NCBI GenBank assembly: GCA_026260175.1
Contig: JAKCWW010000503.1
Span: forward strand, 42,135-106,134
DNA length: 64,000 nt
Reading direction: 5' to 3'
Source of the DNA: Reticulitermes lucifugus
Taxonomy: Eukaryota; Arthropoda; Insecta; Blattodea; Rhinotermitidae
How positions within the stretch are numbered: position 1 is the stretch's first letter; the number at the start of each line of letters is the position of its first letter. The position numbers and the translations under genes were made by a program. Positions 23,519 through 36,050 of this stretch are shown piece after piece. The notes beneath the pieces were generated by a model. The model had not been told where the DNA came from. It did no database searches and saw nothing but the letters and a program-made list of their open reading frames with translations.

Positions 23519-26500
23519 ATTTTGATGCGTAAAAGACAAAAACACTATTGAGTTGTAGGAGTTGTGCCTTTCTATTCTACACTGACGATGGAGGAAGTAC
23601 TTTCCTCCGAAATCTTCCCACCTATCTACCCAACTACATGAACTCACATCGAAGAAGAATATATTTTTATTGTCTCTTTAAATACCTATTGAATACAGCT
23701 CCATCAACTTGATTCCATCTTATAGTACGTAAGGTCTTGATCAGTTGCGAGGATTGATATCCCGCTCGGGGGCCTGTATGAGTTCTACGCCGTCTTGACG
23801 CCTTGCCATAAAGCTAATTAATCCCAGGAAAATCATCGCTTCTTTGAAAAAGCATTTCGAGGGGAAGAGGCTTCCTTGAATCGGACTTCAATGCCAAAAA
23901 GAAGGAGTAGCAGACTGAAGATGATCTCAACACAGAATGAAACGAAAAAATCCTCGTTTCACGTAGTTATCAGGTCTTCGACATTTTGAGTTCTGATCAT
24001 ATTGCCAGATTTGTGATTCTCGCAGTGGGGTTGCTGAAAATTAAAGCGTCTAGGTTGTTACGCTTTGTCGACTGATATAGTTACAGATGTCACGAAGGTA
24101 GGCTGTGCCTCGTCTTAAACTACTTGACCCTGAAGATTCAGGCAACATGATTCTTCCTACCATCGGTAACTACGAGTATTAGGATCTACTTTTTATTTGT
24201 GTAAACTTTTACAGTCTGTAGCGCCAAAATATGAGTAAACCCGCGTCAACATCTATCATTGAACTGACGGTTGTCCTTATGTTCAGATATTTTCATTTGT
24301 GAAAAAAAAGAACTGGCTGAAGATATTAATTGACGAGAGTAAAGGTAACTAATTTCTCCTGCCTGTATTTAGAACCTTACACCGGGAGTGCACAAATTCT
24401 TCGAACATCTAGGAGCCAATTCAAAATTCCAGGCGTTGAAAGTGTGACATGAAGCAACTTCCATACCGCGAACCCAGAAATATTAAACGCCACCCTACAA
24501 GCTTAGTCGCCAAGGCGACCAATCAACCGGAAATTTTGCACCCTTGACTTACAGCCAGCGTCGTTAAAATGCAAGGTAGCGTATCGTTCCTGGATTGTGA
24601 GTGAGCGAGCGAGTGAGTCAAGTATCAGACAACGATACATGAACACCGGCAACCAACTTGCAGTGTAAGCACAACTCATTCCAATATGACAAGAAACTAA
24701 ACTAAATTCATCTTCTTTTCCCGTTTGTTTCCTGGTCTTCGTTTCTTTTATGTTTGGGTTTTTATTCAGCTTATTTCCTGTACCCCGTTTCTGTTTCTTA
24801 CCTTTCACTTTTTTTCTTACAGGATTGACGTATGTTCTCTGTTCTTCCTTTCACTGCTTGAACCATTAAGTACGTGTCATTTACGGCAAGGAGGAATTTT
24901 GACACATCCTGAAGGGACCGGGTGGGTGGAAGTGAGTAAGGCCCACTCTATCGGCTGCATATGGGACAGAATTATTGCAAGAGATACCGAAAGGAAAAAA
25001 TAAAATGAAGTTTAGAATGAAAGAGACAGTAAGGTACTTTGATAAAAATGAGGTTAGAATAAATGAGATACGTCAGGTTGATAGAGAATGACGGAAATAT
25101 TACTATTAGTGCTTCAGACCTAATATGACTGGCAGGCAGGCTTGTAAGGTGTGAGACAGGGAGATCAAGAAAATGAAAGACCTATGACTCAGTAGTTTTT
25201 CCCAAATGGTAAATTACACTGAAAACAACTAGCTTATGTTCACTTTCTTTTTTAATCGAATGCGTCAAAAAATAAAACACGCACAGAAATAATGGAATAT
25301 TTTTCCATTAAATACCCTAAATTTGAACTTCCAAAACTCTTAGTTTAAGCTTATCAGTACTTTCCTTTTTTATTATTTTGTATTATTATACATGTATTCC
25401 TTATTCTACCATGAATCATATGTCTGTTGTGTGCCTCTGCTTCGGTAACTTAAATCGGTAATTTTCATTAAACTTATTATCGATATCATGCCGCTAGAAG
25501 TCCTCACTGTCGCAAGTACATTTTAAGTTTTTACCATCAGTAATACCAACATGGCAGTCGTACGAAATTGTGAGGTGGGACGGACGCCAGTAGCAGGTAA
25601 TGCACCGTCTTTTAATGCAATTTTGTGTGGGGCATACCAAAAATATTCAACTGTTAAGAAAATAATGTTACACAATTTAAAATACAATGTGGTGACCGCG
25701 CGAAACGTATAGGCTATTTTTCGGATTTACTAATCAACTACTGAAGCTAAGTGTGTGTAGTTTGATATGGAATATAAAATCTGCAAATCCTGCATAAAAT
25801 GTTTTCATGAAACAACACAAAATTGGCTACGGTGCTAAACTCACAAACTTTACGTGATCAGAATCGACATTAAAGGAAACAATGCAGAAAGTGAGGAATA
25901 AATAACATTAATTCATAGCTCTTGCTGCACTCAGTACGTAGGCATATGTTCGGAAGGAGTTAGACCAGGCCTTCACAAAAATTCTTTACATCTCATGCCG
26001 AAACAAGAATAATACAAGGCCTGATACGGAAGTATCCGGACTGAGAGATTTTCTCAACTTCGTTACCTCACACTGCGACGGGACTTCTCTGAGCGTGCCT
26101 AGACCTTTCCCTACTTGTTCTCAATTACTGTTCGACATGTAACTAATCACATGTTGCAAACAAAATTGGTCAAGGAATTTAGAAGCCGGTTAGCAGACCT
26201 GATACCTCAGTTAAAAGAGCAGGCGTACACTTGGAGTGGTCGATGCATATTGTTCAACAGCTTTCGTTGCTGTTTTGTACAATTCAGTGTCATTAATATC
26301 CAGTTATTGCTTATATTTAATATTTGTTTCTTCTTCAGATTTTAGATTATCACGTTTGTAAAAGTCTGGATTCTCGTTTGCGGGTATCTTGTGGCCTTGC
26401 AGAGGGTGCCAAAATAAAAAAATCTGAGTTTTTTATCATTAAATGCATGGTGCAGTTGATTTAATTCCCTAAAGAGTACCTTCTGAAATGGGCTGTTACT

Positions 26501-26860
26501 TCTTTTACTGCAACGGTCACAGACACAGTTGTTCCCCTTTCCTTGACAGACGTGTAATCTAAACCTTATGCACATTACATGCATTGAATTCTTGTAACTC
26601 CTTCCGAGTGTGTGACCTTGAGTGTGATCGGACGCAGTAACAACTCTCTACACCTACAATGAATATGTAGACAGAGGTCGGACTAATAAAGAAAGAAGGA
26701 GAGAAAGAAAGAAATATATGAGCTGGCGTGTATTTTCGTATCATCTAAATCAGGTATGGCCCTATATCTTTACTGATAGAATACCCTTTGCTTTTAAATA
26801 CAGTGCGCGTTTCCATCCAACAGCAACGAACCTCAGCAACAGATCAACACGTCTACAGTT
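23519..26860. other. Intergenic DNA, no gene supported
   Basis: A GAGCGAGCGAGTGAGTGA-type simple stretch lies near 24600. 24090-24180 resembles a degraded GTTACCGA..GAAGAT foldback arm. A 53-codon frame (25551-25712) starts in a fair context but is unrecognised. Everything else is AT-rich with no identity. Confidence 0.4.
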
Positions 26861-26864
26861 TTGC

Positions 26865-26960
26865 GATATTTGAGGTTTTCGACAGTGGTGTTGTTGAGAA
26901 GTCATGCCTTCTACGAAGTGACGCTTTGTCGCCGTGTTAATGTTTCCCGAGAACTCCAAC
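26865..26960 (+). repeat. Degraded copy of a widespread insect dispersed repeat
   Basis: A broken plus-strand frame reads FEVFDSGVVEKSCLLRSDAL, followed by SPC, a stop, CFPRTPTN. The pattern is like that on the minus strand at 44040-44195 (VFWDMTPCRLANR) and on the plus strand at 53075-53320. I recall this as the accidental translation of a repeat common in insect transcripts. Divergence is high. Confidence 0.35.
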
Positions 26961-27669
26961 GAACGCAGTGCGTTCAACGTAAAGAATTGACAGGTGCACT
27001 TTCTGTTTGCATCTCCAAATGGGAGTGTATTGATAAAATTGGTGTAAAGTGTGAATGTGTTGATTGAAATTCATGCAGCCTAATGTCTGCCTAAGGGAAA
27101 ACACGACGACTCTATATATTTCGTAACATATGCCATTCTCCCGATTACTTTGTTCACTTTGTTCATTTTTCTTACAAAAGAGATTTATCCCACTCCATTT
27201 AACGTTCTTTGGAGTAAAAAGCCTGTTTTATTATGGTATTAACAAAACGCAATATTCTTACATTGTAATAACTTATCATGTCACAAAATCGATTACGGTT
27301 TAGAAAGAGAAACTTTTCCAAATCCCCTCTTTACTTTTATCTGAAAGATCAAAGTGTGATATGCCACAAACTTTCCTTGCCTACTAAAAGGAAATAAAGA
27401 TAGTAAAATTGGAAAACAGATTTAAACGTCTGCAATTAGGGTTTTTACTCTGGTATGCGTGGAATATATATCACTACACCTGTATGAAATATCCTACATA
27501 CGAATAGAGCAATGTGTTACAGATTCAGCAGCTTACATTTCCATACCGTATCTACGTGCTAGGATCGCGTCCACAACTCTCCAATCACTTTTCAATTTTT
27601 CGTACAAAATTAGATAATATTACTTGAAGTTATATGAGTGAGTGTGTGCGAGTGTAAGTGAATGAGACA

Positions 27670-27693
27670 GTGTGTGTGTGTGTGTGTGTGTGT
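27670..27693. repeat. (TG)n microsatellite
   Basis: About 12 TG units within a longer GTGAGTG-type stretch. Confidence 0.93.
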
Positions 27694-27925
27694 TTCAGTG
27701 AGTGAGGGAGTGAGCGAAGGAGCCAGTTAAAACGTCAACAAAATGATGTAGGTACCTAAAGTAACAGTTGGCAATATAGTGGTATCGGCCCTTCGCTCTA
27801 AATCAAAGGAGCTTCTATCTCTAGATCGTTGCTCGTTAGGGTTGTATTGCTTACCTGATTCTTTATAAGATAATGCATTAAAATGTTATATGATAAATAG
27901 CACTTCATTCCTCTACATTAAGGTA

Positions 27926-28110
27926 AGCCAGGATAGCGTAGTCGGTATAGCGATTCGCTACGAGCTGGACGGTCCGGGGATCTAATCCTGATGGGAGCGA
28001 GATTATCCGCACCCGTCCAGACTGATGCTGGGGCCCAACTAAGTTCCTGTACAATGGGTACCGGGTCTCTTACCCCTGGGTAAAACGGCTGGACTGTGTC
28101 TGCAGCCTTC
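27926..28110 (+). repeat. SINE1, 3'-truncated
   Basis: AGCCAGGATAGCGTAGTCGG carries the A box. GGTCCGGGGATCTAATCC is the B box with one change from the consensus. It is followed by GGGAGCGAGATTATCCGCAC, CAATGGGTACCGGGTCTC and GGGTAAAACGGC, where similarity stops. The last third of the family is lacking. Confidence 0.85.
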
Positions 28111-30390
28111 CTAAAGCTGTTCTTTACGCTTTAGATAATATACTTTTTCATCTGCTTGAAAGAAAATTAAATACGTGTTTTTCTTACTTTAATGGTTTCA
28201 AGAATACGAAATGTTGTCAACGAATCGGGTAACATGGTTTCCTAAACAGCGGTTTGCACAAATCAGAAGTGACCTTACAACCAAAATATTTAACTTTATC
28301 AAAACCTAAAAGACAAGTGTTTCACACAGGTAGGAGCTTGTAGGTTATGGAGTTTTAAAGTGACGTAACAGCTGCCATACCCATAGCGTACAACTGAAGT
28401 CGAGTCAGGTTGACATTTATTGTCCTACAGTTTATGAGCTTTGCCTTGTAAAATGCTCCTTGCACTGGGTCGACACCAAATCCAAGGGCAGAGTCCGCCG
28501 GCTAGCAGGCTATTTAGCACTTGGTCTAGGGGTTCTACTTATGTTAGTTGCATTGCTTAAGGTCAGCAATATAACAAACGGGGATTGTAGCTATCAGTTT
28601 TATGAGCAATTCATTTTCCTTCGTAGTTAACGTTTAAGTCAGCAGTGGCGAAGTGTGGTTCCACAAACCTTAAAATTGTTAATGTCCTCAGCATGTTTTT
28701 TTTTCCTTTTTCCACATTCCATGCACATAAGAATGCAATGTTCTGCTTGTAACAGCAATTTTTAGGTCAGTAATTTGGCGAGACATTTATACGGGTTTCG
28801 CGCCGTTTGTTGCGATGTCTGAAAACTCAGTTTCGTCTGGCAATAAAAATAGATAAAAAGTTTTCATTTTCTAATAAATCAAGATTGCACTACTAACAAG
28901 TTATTATGTGATAAAATTCATAAATCTGCCTCAAAAGGGCAAGTATCAAAGTAGAATAATAATTTACCCTTAGACAATCTTTAGGTTAAAATGTGACTTC
29001 ATCCTGTTATGTTAAGTTATTTTCATTTCTAACATAAGAAAGGTTAAAGGCGTGCGACAAGGGTAAAAACCCTGCCACATAGTAGGTGGTTAATACTTCA
29101 GCATTCAATTAAATGATCTAGGTATACAACAATATGATAAAACGTTAAACAATATTTATATATTGTGCTTGACATAGCATTCCACAAATAAAATTTTTAC
29201 TCGCGATCTTGTGCTTAAAATATTCATTTATTTGAAACACAAACAAGCTTTAAACAAATTATAGATGTAATATAAAATGTACATACCACGCAGGAACAAT
29301 CGAGCGGTTTACACAACATGGCCGTTGCATGTTCTAGTTTGATTAGGTTCACAGGAAGCAACTGTCCACTATGCACATACAGCAAACCCTAATACTACAG
29401 AACCCTATGTACTGCTAGCAGTGGTGCTGTTGCGTATAATTAAACTCTGAAATATTGTTATTACACATTTCGCGAATTCTCTTGTTATCTTGCATATATA
29501 TCCGACACCTCTCCACATTTACATTCTCTAACCCTTTCTAATCTTTCACACCCCAAGGCCCACCCTCTAATTCCAAACATGAAGATACCCACTATTTTTA
29601 CACCCCTCGGCCATCTCTTTTGTTTTACCCCTTTATGGCTTTCTCTCTCCTTTTTTGTTTTGTAGTATTCGTTTTCTTTTCTATAGTTTTGCTTGGATTG
29701 TCTGTGATTGCAACTCTGTAGGAGTTTTTCACCACCCCCTTCCCGTTTTCATCCCTTCAGTTATATTGTGTTGTGTGTTGGATTTTCACAGTTCTGTTGT
29801 TGAATGAAGACATAAATATCATTCACTGCATTGTGCTAGAGCCATTTCACGCCTCCTGGGCTCTCCCGTTATCTCTTTCTCTCTTGCATTCCCCCAACCT
29901 CTGATATACCAACGTTGCCACCATTCTCTTCCATTTTCATTCTCCCAAAACCCAGCAACCACCCACGGACTCATCCACCCCTACCTACACGACAAACCAT
30001 GTAATCCCATCAACGTAGCCCCTTTCCCCACTCAGAATACACCAGCTCTTCGTCCAAAACCATTAACAATACATAAAAAATCATTAAATTCAGAAACTCT
30101 CATTTAGCTACAACATCGAAGCATACAAATCTCAGAAGCCTACTGCCAACTTTATCATATGATTAAAGTTTCAAAGAAGAACATAGACACGTCAATAAAG
30201 AAATTGTTCAATTAAAATCCGAGGTAAATCTAATATTTACATTTGAACACAGTTGTTCACCCCTATAGCAGATTACGATTCTATAGTCGGATTACAAGGC
30301 CGTCACATCGGTCAGCGACTTCGTGAGCTGATGAAATTTCGTAGATAAAGTTAGTAAATATATACTTAATATTATTTTCATCGTGCATGT
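28111..30390. other. Intergenic DNA, including a pyrimidine-rich block
   Basis: 28110-29480 is AT-rich and unrecognised. 29480-30060 is strikingly C/T-rich and G-poor on the plus strand (for example CCCCTTTATGGCTTTCTCTC, TTCATTCTCCCAAAACCCAG), without a long open frame. No gene is supported. Confidence 0.45.
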
Positions 30391-30497
30391 TTATTAACAC
30401 CAGTAAACACTATACCAACACATGCACTTACTATTAAAACATTAATAGTTTTAATAGGAAGTGCATGTGTTGGTATAGTGTTTACTAGTGTTAGTAA
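30391..30497. repeat. Near-perfect long hairpin, 50-bp arms, 7-nt loop
   Basis: The left arm 30391-30440 pairs with the right arm 30448-30497; by hand 47 of 50 positions are complementary. The loop is ATTAATA. The central part of each arm is AGTAAACACTATACCAACAC and its complement. A 13-bp direct repeat GTTAGTAAATATA occurs at 30350-30362 and 30490-30502. No known element was recognised. Confidence 0.9.
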
Positions 30498-31575
30498 ATA
30501 TAATCTTATGCAACTAACCTATAAAATATACCCAACTTCTGTAACACATTTTCAAGAAAATTATTTTCGAAATCTGTGTAAAACTGCTTGTGCATTCCCT
30601 ATTCCTCCAGTTAAGCAACAGTAACACAGTAGAACGAATACGTATCGCAAGTAAATTGTTACATCGTTTAAAAATAGAAACGAATGACATTAATTGGAAA
30701 AATCGACGCTCAGTTGTTTACAAAGAATCCAACATACTGCAGAATTTACGTTCATATACAGCTTCTGACGAACTGAACAATGTAAAGTCCAAATTAAAAA
30801 TTGTTAAAATTTTAATACTTTTTAATTAGGAACTAGTATCCTAAATTTTTAAGTTTTAAACTGTACATCACACCTTTTATATTAAATGACACACCATCAA
30901 GAAGACGAGTCGATTTTAATTTACATTTTACATCCTTTGTAAGGTATCGCAGAAATTTACATTTTTGTTTGGAGTTTTAAGTTTTTGTATAAAACAAAAA
31001 CATGATGATTATCGGCTTGATCTAAACGTGTGGAGCTTGAGATAATAATAATAGAAAAGGGTTGTGTCAGACGGAATACGTAGTGTTATTTATGTAATCC
31101 TGTATACACAAAGGGATGGATAGTGTCAAATGGACTAAATCTTAACGTAACCATCTAACCCTGGGCTCGGTAGTACTGAATTTGATGTGTTTACTTGATG
31201 CAACTGCTATGTTTTCTCGTGTTTCTTGATGTTTGCTTCTTGTTAAAAGATTCTTAAATTTTTAGATGTACACGTGCTTGATATGGATCCTCTGCAAGGT
31301 CCTTATACAGATCGAGTACTACATTATAAAGTTTGTCAGTCAGCAGATTTAAGGTAATTTATTGTGTTTAATGCTAAATAAATCAAAGTATCCGTACAGC
31401 TCTGAAAATTACATATTACAGAATAGTTCATACTGCAGCTCACGAGGTACCTGCAGGTCTTGGGAAGTTTGGTTTTGGCTCTTTCTAGCGAGAAAGCTTT
31501 TTGATCACTAATTATTTAAAATATTACTTCCATAAATTCCTCAAGAGACATGCTTTTTACATTACTGAATGTCGT
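30498..31575. other. AT-rich intergenic DNA
   Basis: A 79-codon frame at 30590-30829 has no recognisable feature. No repeat family was recognised. Confidence 0.4.
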
Positions 31576-31579
31576 TTTT

Positions 31580-31614
31580 TGTTATTGTTGTTGTTGTTGT
31601 CGTCGTCGTCGTCA
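31580..31614. repeat. (TTG)n/(TCG)n trinucleotide repeat
   Basis: TTG units pass directly into GTC units. The 85-codon frame across it (31501-31758) gets its leucine and serine runs from the repeat. Confidence 0.9.
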
Positions 31615-31700
31615 TACCTCCATCTAATGCCAAACTTAAGCATGAGTGGATTGATACCTCTACTCCAAGCTGCCTTCATGTTGTGTTCACGGAGAATATT
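31612..31700 (+). repeat. SINE1 3'-end fragment
   Basis: CCTCCATCTAATGCCAAACT, then GAGTGGATTGATACCTCTAC, match the CCATCTAGTGCCGAGGTTAA..GAGTGGAGCTATACCTC part of SINE1. Confidence 0.55.
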
Positions 31701-32264
31701 TCCCTTTGCTCGCAGTATTAAACAAGCTATTCACACTGCTTTCAAAACAATGGAATGAGAGATGATAATTTCAACGTTCACGTGCTTTAATATCCCTGGA
31801 AGAACTACTAGACACACAACCATCTATCAGGTTGTTCCGAGGGTTTGAAAGTATGGAAGGAGAGCTTTAATACCATGGTAGTAAGGGAGGAAGGGTAATA
31901 TTAGAGCTCCGTTGTAACTACATGTGATGTATTTCAGCGATGCAGTGGTACGGTAACCATAATGCAGCCAGTGTCACATTCATGGAAGCACCGCAACAGT
32001 GCCACGGGGTTTGGCAACAATGGAACAACGTATATACGCCAACAGTATCCTTGTTCTTTATCTCACACATTTTATTACACCCTTAAAATGTACTCTATTT
32101 TTATGCAGTTTGCTTTCATCAGGGCTACGTTGATAATCAATTCCATTCATGTGCGCACACACCATGCCAAAGTGTATTTGCGAAAGAAACTTGTTCATCA
32201 GTGAAAAAAGAGCAACTACGTAGCAATCCAATTCTCCACGATTTAAAGAGCATTGCATTTTGTA

Positions 32265-32490
32265 AGGTATCCAGCCTTTGCCAGGATCACCTTCTGGTAA
32301 AATTAACATGTTGATGAGGATGAGTATGGAGCAATGGTGGAGCGATACTGACAGGAAAAACAGGAGTACGTGGCGAAATCCATTGTCAATTTGCCCACTA
32401 CAAATCTCACACGGACCTGGGATCAAACACGTCCTTCCGCGTTGAGAGGTTGGCGACTATGTGCCTGAGCCATGGTACGGACCCCCAAAC
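32265..32490 (-). repeat. SINE3, tRNA-derived
   Basis: On the minus strand the head GTCCGTACCATGGCTCAGGC has an A-box-like TGGCTCAGGCAC, and GTGTTTGATCCCAGG is a B-box-like element. The body includes the complement of GCAATGGTGGAGCGATACTG and of CCCACTACAAATCTCACACG, as in the copies at 2205, 10640 and 48276. The 122-codon minus frame here is an artefact of the repeat. Confidence 0.7.
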
Positions 32491-32734
32491 ACGAAAATTA
32501 ACCAGAATTATATTTAAAGCTTCAATTCATACAGAGTAAAAAAACCAAATACAGGCCTAGTGTTGTATAGAGTAATAATTGCTGTTTTTTTTCTGAAACC
32601 CATACAAAACACAGAAATGTATTCTGTAGGCAGAACGTGGAATTTTTTAATGTTTACCCTGGTGGTGTACAAAGTAACCACTGGGCTTTAAAGGGTTAAA
32701 GAAAATGTTTATGTAATAAAACACAACATTTGTA

Positions 32735-33075
32735 CACATTGCATTATAGGGTTACGTGTTTCGGTACTGCTGTGCCTTTATCAGATCTCAACTCAACACA
32801 GGGATGGAAGTCAGAGACATGTCTGTGAGTGTATTTGCTTGTCTGAGGTCTCACTTCTAGAAACATTTTTAACATATCCAGGATCTTTGAGATGGATCTA
32901 ACAAATTTCATAATAAGCATCTATGAACAGTGTTGATGAACACACAGTGTCCAGATCCACAGTTATTTTCAGAAACATGGCCTGCACTGCATGTAACTTA
33001 TTGCAACATTCTCCAGTTCTGACAAAGACCATGACATACATATTGCCCGACCGAAACATGTAGCATACATTGACC
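32735..33075. mobile_element. Foldback-type element, GTTTCGG arms
   Basis: The left arm has GGGTTACGTGTTTCGGTACT and CTTTATCAG; the right arm has CGACCGAAACATGTAGCATA preceded by TCTGACAAAG. The arms pair in opposite orientation at about 60 bp with moderate divergence, separated by about 210 bp. There is no transposase. Confidence 0.5.
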
Positions 33076-33269
33076 AAACTAATAACATTTCATTGTGGTT
33101 GACGGTAGTACGTACGTCAATATTTCATAAATAAGGTGTGTTAGAAAATTTGTTACAGAGGCTTCTGTATAAAACTCAACGCGTCTTGACGTCGAGGTTG
33201 ACACGTCGCTAGAAATGCGTGTTGTGGTGGGCAACTTACATATTTCACTCAGTAGAACTTAGTTGGCTG

Positions 33270-33425
33270 TCAGCATTAAGGGCTACTTCATGACAAGTGC
33301 ACGGAATAGTGGCAGGAAATGTTTGGCGATCGATAAGGTTCCCTGTCTTTTAAAGGATTCGAACCAGAAACCACAGCGTTCTCTCAGCATAAGACCGTGT
33401 GAGCAGGAAAGAAGAGGTCACCTAG
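33270..33425 (-). repeat. Possible tRNA-related SINE fragment
   Basis: On the minus strand CTGGTTCGAATCC is a perfect B-box sequence, preceded by CACACGGTCTTATGCTGAGA, which could be a tRNA-like variable arm. The A box is not evident and the 3' part matches no other SINE here. An imperfect 14-bp direct repeat (GGTCACCTAGATT) follows at about 33417-33443. Confidence 0.3.
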
Positions 33426-35154
33426 ATTGGTCACCTAGATATTCTATACATACACATGTAAACCCCATGTAGAAATTTCCTTTTAAATTAACTATGACTC
33501 CTGAAAGTGTCTTGCTAACTGATTTGAATTTAAATAAGCGTCTCGTTTGTTTTGTTATAGGACTATTTTGAGTTTTGAAACGAGAGAGAAAACCCAAACC
33601 TTATGTAACTAGAAAGTAGCCCTCGAAAAGACGGCCTCACTTTGATTTTAAGAGAAAATATTACAGAAAGGAATTTCCCGCTGGTATTAACACATATTTT
33701 ATTTTTCAAGCAGTACCAATTCGACTCTCTTCTCTAAGTCTTTTTTAACTTAATGCGGGTACAAGACATTTCTAACCTCCAACAATAATTACTTCCCGCC
33801 ATAGCATGGGTCCATTTCCATTTCTTAGAAGAGTAAGAGAGAGACAGAGAGAAATATCTGACCAACCCCACTATTATCGTCTCCCACCCCTTAAGTTATC
33901 CTACGCCATTAAATGTTAGAGTGAAGCTGTTACACAGAAATTTATTTTGCGTTAACGACTCCATTTACTGTAATAAACAACTCCAACTGGCAGAGTGCAA
34001 AGGCGGCAGTGAATGGTGAAAAAGTGAAGGGGAAGAAGTTGGAAAGAGGAGGACATGGAGGGTAGAACCAGTACATAAAGTAAAGGTAAGGTAGCCATGT
34101 CTTTGTGTAAGAAACGTGTGGCGGTAAGATACGAAGCCGAGAGACCGAACAGGAGAGGGAGATGCTAGAAGCTGTGAGAGCTTTTAGAAATCTTTCAAAT
34201 GGGGCCATTTAGGGCAACAGTGGACGAAATCGGAAAAGTCACACATCGTAAACAGAATGGCTCTGAATTGAAATAAAACAAACAATTTAACAATTCAGTA
34301 GTTGCGCTCTACAACACAAGGATGGAAATAAAAGGACAGGCAGAACTCAGCTTTTTAATACTAAATGCATGTCGCATTTAATACGACTTTTTAAAATTGA
34401 ACTTTTATTAACCTTGCATTTTAGATAACTGTTAATGAAACTTTTATTTTTTAATAAGGTTTCTTTACATCTTGGGAAACATGTAAACCCGTTGCAATGA
34501 CAGATGTGAGATAAACAGCTCGAACAGAATTATATTTCCCATTAACAATTCATAGGCCTATTGGTAAAACAACATAAAACAGACGGTCATATCTCCTGGC
34601 CCCAATAATAGGAAAGAAAAGTGATTTTCAGCATGATAATGAACATTAAGTTTCCATTATGTGTGTGTAATTCCTTGGCCAGTTACCAACTGTTAGGTTT
34701 CAAAGAACTGTGCTTCATGAAGGTTCTAATTTTCGGCTGGAAAATTCAGGGGCTTAGACTGAAATGCAATATTGAAGTTTTTCAACAAATAGGGCACGAA
34801 ACTGTGAACTGCATTAAAAATTCTCAGCATGAGGTCAAGTGGCCGACCCCTGCTAACAAGATGACGAAACTTCGTATTCCATAAAGGGAAATGTCTTTGA
34901 TCAGATGAGCGATTACGAGCTTTTGAAGAAGGGCTTGTTTACAGATCTGAGAATCAAAAGAAATATATAAACACATTATGTGGCAAAATACATAGATTAT
35001 TAAATCCAAAGCCGGTGGTGCATGTAGTTACCAATGGGCACTAAACGACTAAACGCTAAACCAGTATTTTTGTCGTTTTCGTATTTCCACTCAATAAACC
35101 TGTATCAGAGAAAATATTTTCACTAAAATTCCTATAACACGATACTATAAATAA
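33426..35154. other. Intergenic DNA, no gene supported
   Basis: GA-rich simple sequence lies near 33833-33853 and a purine-rich block at 33990-34160. Frames of 87-88 codons on both strands have no identity. Confidence 0.4.
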
Positions 35155-36050
35155 GTACAAAATTACCACCAACACAACTATTTATTGGTTTCTATTAATT
35201 CAAATTACATGGCTACATGTTTCGACCAGTGGTCTTCCTTAGGCCAGTAAGTTACACAAAAAAATAAAAATTAAATTACAATTCTTTTATGATTAGTTTG
35301 AGATTACGATCTTTCGTATAAAGTACGTTTAAATTATCTGTGGGACTTAAAACATTTACACTAATAAAATCTTAAAAACGGTCAATGTTAAAATCTCGGT
35401 CCACTAATTTGTATATTCTATTCCCAGAAGATTCCTTCTGTCCTCCGATAATTTATGTTTGTGCGGCGTGTGATGATAGAAGGATGTATTTTGTGAGAAT
35501 TATACTGATAGACTCTATAGAGACTGGTATTGTTATTATTTGTTCTTCTTGTGCTCTACGTTTTTGTAGATATCCAAATGTATCGTCTATGTCGAAGTAT
35601 TATTATTTATTATGTTGGTATTAATGTATAAGATCCGATTGTTATTCTTCATGTCTTAATATTTCTTCTAGCGGTACATTTGGACAAGGCCCTACTGATC
35701 ATCGTACATCCATTATCTGAGACGCTGCTTAAAAGAAATATAAATTATTGGAGGAGACAATAAAACCAAAACACATAGAATTCTTCAGGAAATAGAATAT
35801 ACAATTTCGTAGACTACGGTTTTAACCTTGAAATATTTTAAAACTTTGTTATTATATTATATAGTGTACTATTTTAAATTTCATAGATAATTTACACGTG
35901 TTTTATACGAAAGATTTAAATCTCAATCTAATCATAAAATGAAATTGCAATTGTAATGTTTAATTTTTGTGTAACTTACTGGCCTGAACACGACCAATTT
36001 TCTGGTCGAAACATGTAGCCATGTAATTTGAGAACGTGGGAAATAACACT
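35155..36050. mobile_element. Large foldback element with arms of about 240 bp
   Basis: The left arm (about 35198-35440) contains AATTACATGGCTACATGTTT, CGACCAG, AGGCCAGTAAGTTACACAAA, TTTATGATTAG and GTATATTCTATTCCCAGAAG. The same blocks occur in reverse order and orientation at about 35780-36033 (GAAATAGAATATAC, CTAATCATAAAATG, TTTGTGTAACTTACTGGCCT, CTGGTCGAAACATGTAGCCA). The interior of about 340 bp has a 79-codon frame with no identity and no transposase. Confidence 0.75.

Noticed and set aside
25551-25712. 53-codon frame starting MAVVRNCEVGRTPVAG in a fair start context, with a GGTAATG that could be a donor
   Set aside because: Too short, unrecognised, and no matching acceptor exon; chance is likely.
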